Shown: one piece after another, positions 4,684-5,696 of the stretch | How the letters are laid out: every line of letters begins with the position of its first letter | How positions within the stretch are numbered: position 1 is the first letter of the stretch | DNA from: Candidatus Dadabacteria bacterium | GTDB taxonomy: Bacteria; Desulfobacterota_D; UBA1144; Nemesobacterales; Nemesobacteraceae | Length of the DNA stretch: 5,696 nucleotides | Direction: 5' to 3' | NCBI GenBank assembly: GCA_026709745.1 | Contig: JAPOSJ010000181.1 | Location: 1-5,696, forward strand | The notes under the pieces: model-generated | Told to the model about the DNA's origin: nothing | Database searches by the model: none | The model's input: only the letters and a program-made list of their open reading frames with translations | Program-made: the position numbers and the translations under genes

Positions 4684-5696
4684 ATGATACTGAAAAACCT
4701 TCTGGAATATATTTCAAATGATGTGGCAATCGATCTGGGAACCGCAAACACTCTTGTATATCTCAAGGGCAATGGGATAGTGTGTAACGAACCGTCGGTG
4801 GTAGCTGTACAGGAAATTCCTGGACAAAAATTAAGACTTATCGCTGCCGGAAATCAAGCCAGAGAAATGTTAGGAAGAACTCCAGACAGCATAAAAGCCA
4901 TAAGACCGCTTCGCGATGGTGTTATCGCTGATTTTGACGCGGCCCAGAAGATGATTGAGTACTTTATAAGAAAATCCAACAGCAACAAAAGAAGTATCAT
5001 GCGTCCCAGGGTAATAATATCCGTTCCTCTTGAAATCACCGAAGTGGAGAAAAGGGCCGTGAGAGAATCGGCTGAGGCGGCGGGGGCTAGAAAAGTATAT
5101 CTCATCGAAGAAGCAATGTGCGCGGCCATAGGAGCCGGTATAGATGTACACAAACCCTCGGGAAGCATGGTGGTCGACATAGGGGGAGGAACCACTGGAA
5201 TAGCAGTTATTGCACTCTCTGGAATAGTTGTAAGAAAATCAATAAAAATCGGCGGAGACAAGATGGATGAAGTCATACAGCAGTGGCTGAAAAGACATCA
5301 CAACATTATGATCGGATACAGGACGGCTGAAGAGCTTAAGAAAAGAGTTTCCTCCTACCCGGAAATAAATACCAGCAAAAAGATGCAAATGAGGGTAACC
5401 GGAAGAAACAGCGTTTCCGGAGTCCCATCTATGCTCACCATTGACGTTGAAGAAATTGAAGAGGCATTAGATGAAACCATAAACCATATAGTCAACGCTA
5501 TTATGGAAACTCTGGAGATAACACCACCGGAACTGTGTGCGGACGTCTTCGAATCGGGGATAACACTTGCCGGCGGCGGCTCTCTTCTAAAAGGACTGCG
5601 ACGCCGCGTAGAGGAAAGAACCGGCATCACGATAAGGAGAGCAGAGCAACCTCTTGATTGCGTTGTCATGGGTTCGGGAAAAGCTCTCGAAGACAT
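4684..5696 (+). CDS. mreB: Rod shape-determining protein MreB, nearly complete (C-terminal end cut by window)
   Basis: MreB is a bacterial actin that polymerises on the inner face of the cytoplasmic membrane and guides lateral cell-wall synthesis. I translated 337 residues by hand, about ten short of the usual length. Signatures are phosphate-1 loop IDLGTANTLVY (16-26), IRPLRDGVIADF (75-86), RPRVIISVP (108-116), ITEVEKRAVRESAE (119-132), phosphate-2 loop VVDIGGGTTG (163-172), IGGDKMDE (190-197) and the adenosine-site LAGGGSLLKGL (295-305). A short amphipathic N-terminus (MILKNLLEYI) may bind membrane as in E. coli. The ATG is confirmed by alignment of the first 20 residues with known MreB starts, and no upstream in-frame start exists. 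Oddities are Gly172 where MreB usually has Glu (TTE), Ala144 in EEAM instead of EEPM, and LKKRVSS (218-224) instead of the usual IKxxIGS. It could therefore be a divergent paralogue. mreC and mreD would be expected next, outside the window. Confidence 0.95.
   Translation, partial: MILKNLLEYISNDVAIDLGTANTLVYLKGNGIVCNEPSVVAVQEIPGQKLRLIAAGNQAREMLGRTPDSIKAIRPLRDGVIADFDAAQKMIEYFIRKSNSNKRSIMRPRVIISVPLEITEVEKRAVRESAEAAGARKVYLIEEAMCAAIGAGIDVHKPSGSMVVDIGGGTTGIAVIALSGIVVRKSIKIGGDKMDEVIQQWLKRHHNIMIGYRTAEELKKRVSSYPEINTSKKMQMRVTGRNSVSGVPSMLTIDVEEIEEALDETINHIVNAIMETLEITPPELCADVFESGITLAGGGSLLKGLRRRVEERTGITIRRAEQPLDCVVMGSGKALED

Noticed and set aside
4854..5276. 140-codon minus-strand open frame with hydrophobic stretches inside mreB
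   Set aside because: It is the antisense shadow of conserved mreB codons; the low-complexity Ile/Leu/Ser/Pro composition is typical of such shadows.
5355..5696. 113-codon minus-strand open frame at the right edge
   Set aside because: It is antisense to the C-terminal part of mreB, which is clearly the coding strand.

Overview
The window looks like a chromosomal housekeeping segment from a Gram-negative, probably rod-shaped bacterium. It carries mreB (cell-wall elongation), a YgfZ-type folate-binding protein, a thioredoxin reductase, two tRNA genes and a mannose-1-phosphate guanylyltransferase. Base composition looks balanced. Start codons include ATG, GTG and TTG. The combination would fit a deltaproteobacterium-like or related lineage, but the sequence alone does not fix the taxon. 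I see no mobile element, CRISPR array, phage gene or recent-transfer signature.

Layout. The left part (1-3355) is read entirely from the minus strand. In transcription order it holds trxB, tRNA-Val(TAC), tRNA-Asp(GTC), a DUF4301-family gene, and the 5' part of manC, which runs off the left edge. The right part (3468-5696) is read from the plus strand: a ygfZ/gcvT-like gene, then mreB, which runs off the right edge with only about ten codons missing. trxB and ygfZ diverge from a 112-bp intergenic region. No gene-free stretch exceeds 130 bp.

Functional themes. DUF4301 and manC are 37 bp apart and probably co-transcribed. DUF4301 carries segments resembling the UDP-sugar pyrophosphorylase superfamily, so the pair suggests a sugar-nucleotide step for surface polysaccharide. 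TrxB (thiol redox) and YgfZ (Fe-S enzyme maintenance) face each other across a shared promoter region. mreB has its own leader with promoter-like elements.

No undescribed multi-gene system is evident. The points most worth a second look are: the predicted nucleotidyltransferase identity of the DUF4301 protein; an MreB with unusual residues at positions normally conserved around the nucleotide; and a perfect Shine-Dalgarno sequence upstream of ygfZ separated from its ATG by a hairpin that would bring the two together.
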